Positions 13,359 through 13,483 of a DNA stretch of 13,483 nucleotides are shown one piece after another. Every line of letters starts with the position of its first letter. Position 1 is the stretch's first letter. A program made the translations under genes and the position numbers. The DNA lies in contig CAZPFE010000012.1 of assembly GCA_964585805.1 (NCBI GenBank), positions 1-13,483 on the forward strand, in the 5' to 3' direction. The notes under the pieces are model-generated. The model was not told the DNA's origin, ran no database searches, and saw nothing but the letters and a program-made list of their open reading frames with translations. This DNA is from CAYLWZ01 sp964585805 (GTDB lineage Bacteria > Patescibacteriota > Minisyncoccia > Minisyncoccales > GWA2-38-27).

Positions 13359-13429
13359 AAATTCAAAATCCTAAATCCTAAACAAATTCAAATGACCAAA
13401 ATTCAAAATTCAAAATTCAAAATTCAAAA
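13359..13429. repeat. AT-rich dispersed repeat, right copy (inverted)
   Basis: Positions 13359-13415 match the reverse complement of 159-215 at 53 of 57 bases. The core words are AAATTCAAAATCCTAAATCC and AAATTCAAATGACC. The end is a short tandem array of AAAATTC units up to 13429. It is non-coding and in inverted orientation relative to the left copy. Confidence 0.88.
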
Positions 13430-13431
13430 CA

Positions 13432-13483
13432 TCCTCCCCTACCCTAATCTTCCCCCTCCTTATTTCATATCCTCCCCCTTCCC
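13432..13483. repeat. CCT-rich repeat at the right edge
   Basis: TCCTCCCCTACCC, TTCCCCCTCC and TCCTCCCCCTTCCC occur in series. The last 14 bases (13470-13483) are identical to bases 1-14, the left arm of the hairpin at the window start, but the pairing arm would lie beyond the window. It is probably a truncated member of the CCT/GGA repeat family. Confidence 0.75.

Overview
The window is AT-rich bacterial DNA (roughly 30% GC by eye) read with the standard code. It carries a nearly complete type IV pilus (T4P) locus of the kind found in Patescibacteria / Candidate Phyla Radiation, most like Parcubacteria. This placement is inference. It rests on the gene order pilM-pilN-pilO-(small PilP-position protein)-pilB-receiver-pilT-pilC-pilins-pilD-minor pilins, on six-cysteine pilins, on the lack of any secretin or lipoprotein gene (consistent with a cell without a classical outer membrane), and on low-complexity intergenic repeats. 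UGA ends pilD, so there is no sign of UGA recoding.

Layout. Positions 1-325 hold no gene, only dispersed repeats: a perfect CCT/GGA hairpin, a related CT-rich inverted repeat and an AT-rich repeat. comF lies on the minus strand (326-1045) and is divergent from everything else. On the plus strand 1086-5595 encodes the inner-membrane assembly platform and extension motor: PilM, PilN, PilO, a 95-residue single-pass protein ending in GRDNPFLPY, and PilB. A 262-bp gap with two more CCT/GGA hairpins separates these from a stand-alone receiver-domain protein, PilT and PilC (5858-8509). An exact TATAAT box precedes the first pilin gene. Two related six-cysteine pilins, prepilin peptidase PilD and three minor pilins of GspH/FimT, GspI/PilV and GspJ/PilW type follow (8626-12110). 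A tRNA-Val(GAC) with its own promoter and probable terminator comes next (12163-12322). The last gene (12350-13309) resembles the archaeal 'methanogenesis marker 11'/TiaS-like DDTD family. The right end (13310-13483) carries an inverted copy of the left-end AT-rich repeat and more CCT-rich sequence.

How it works together. PilD would cleave and N-methylate the five prepilins. The minor pilins would prime the fibre on PilC within a PilM-N-O platform. PilB would extend and PilT would retract. ComF beside a retractable pilus points to DNA uptake. The receiver protein could couple the motors to a sensor kinase encoded elsewhere.

The most notable items are the archaeal-type gene in a bacterial background, the near-identical inverted repeats bounding the locus, the hairpin and tandem start-codon duplication in the second pilin leader, the PilP-position protein, an Asp in place of Glu5 in one minor pilin, and the absence of Shine-Dalgarno sequences throughout.
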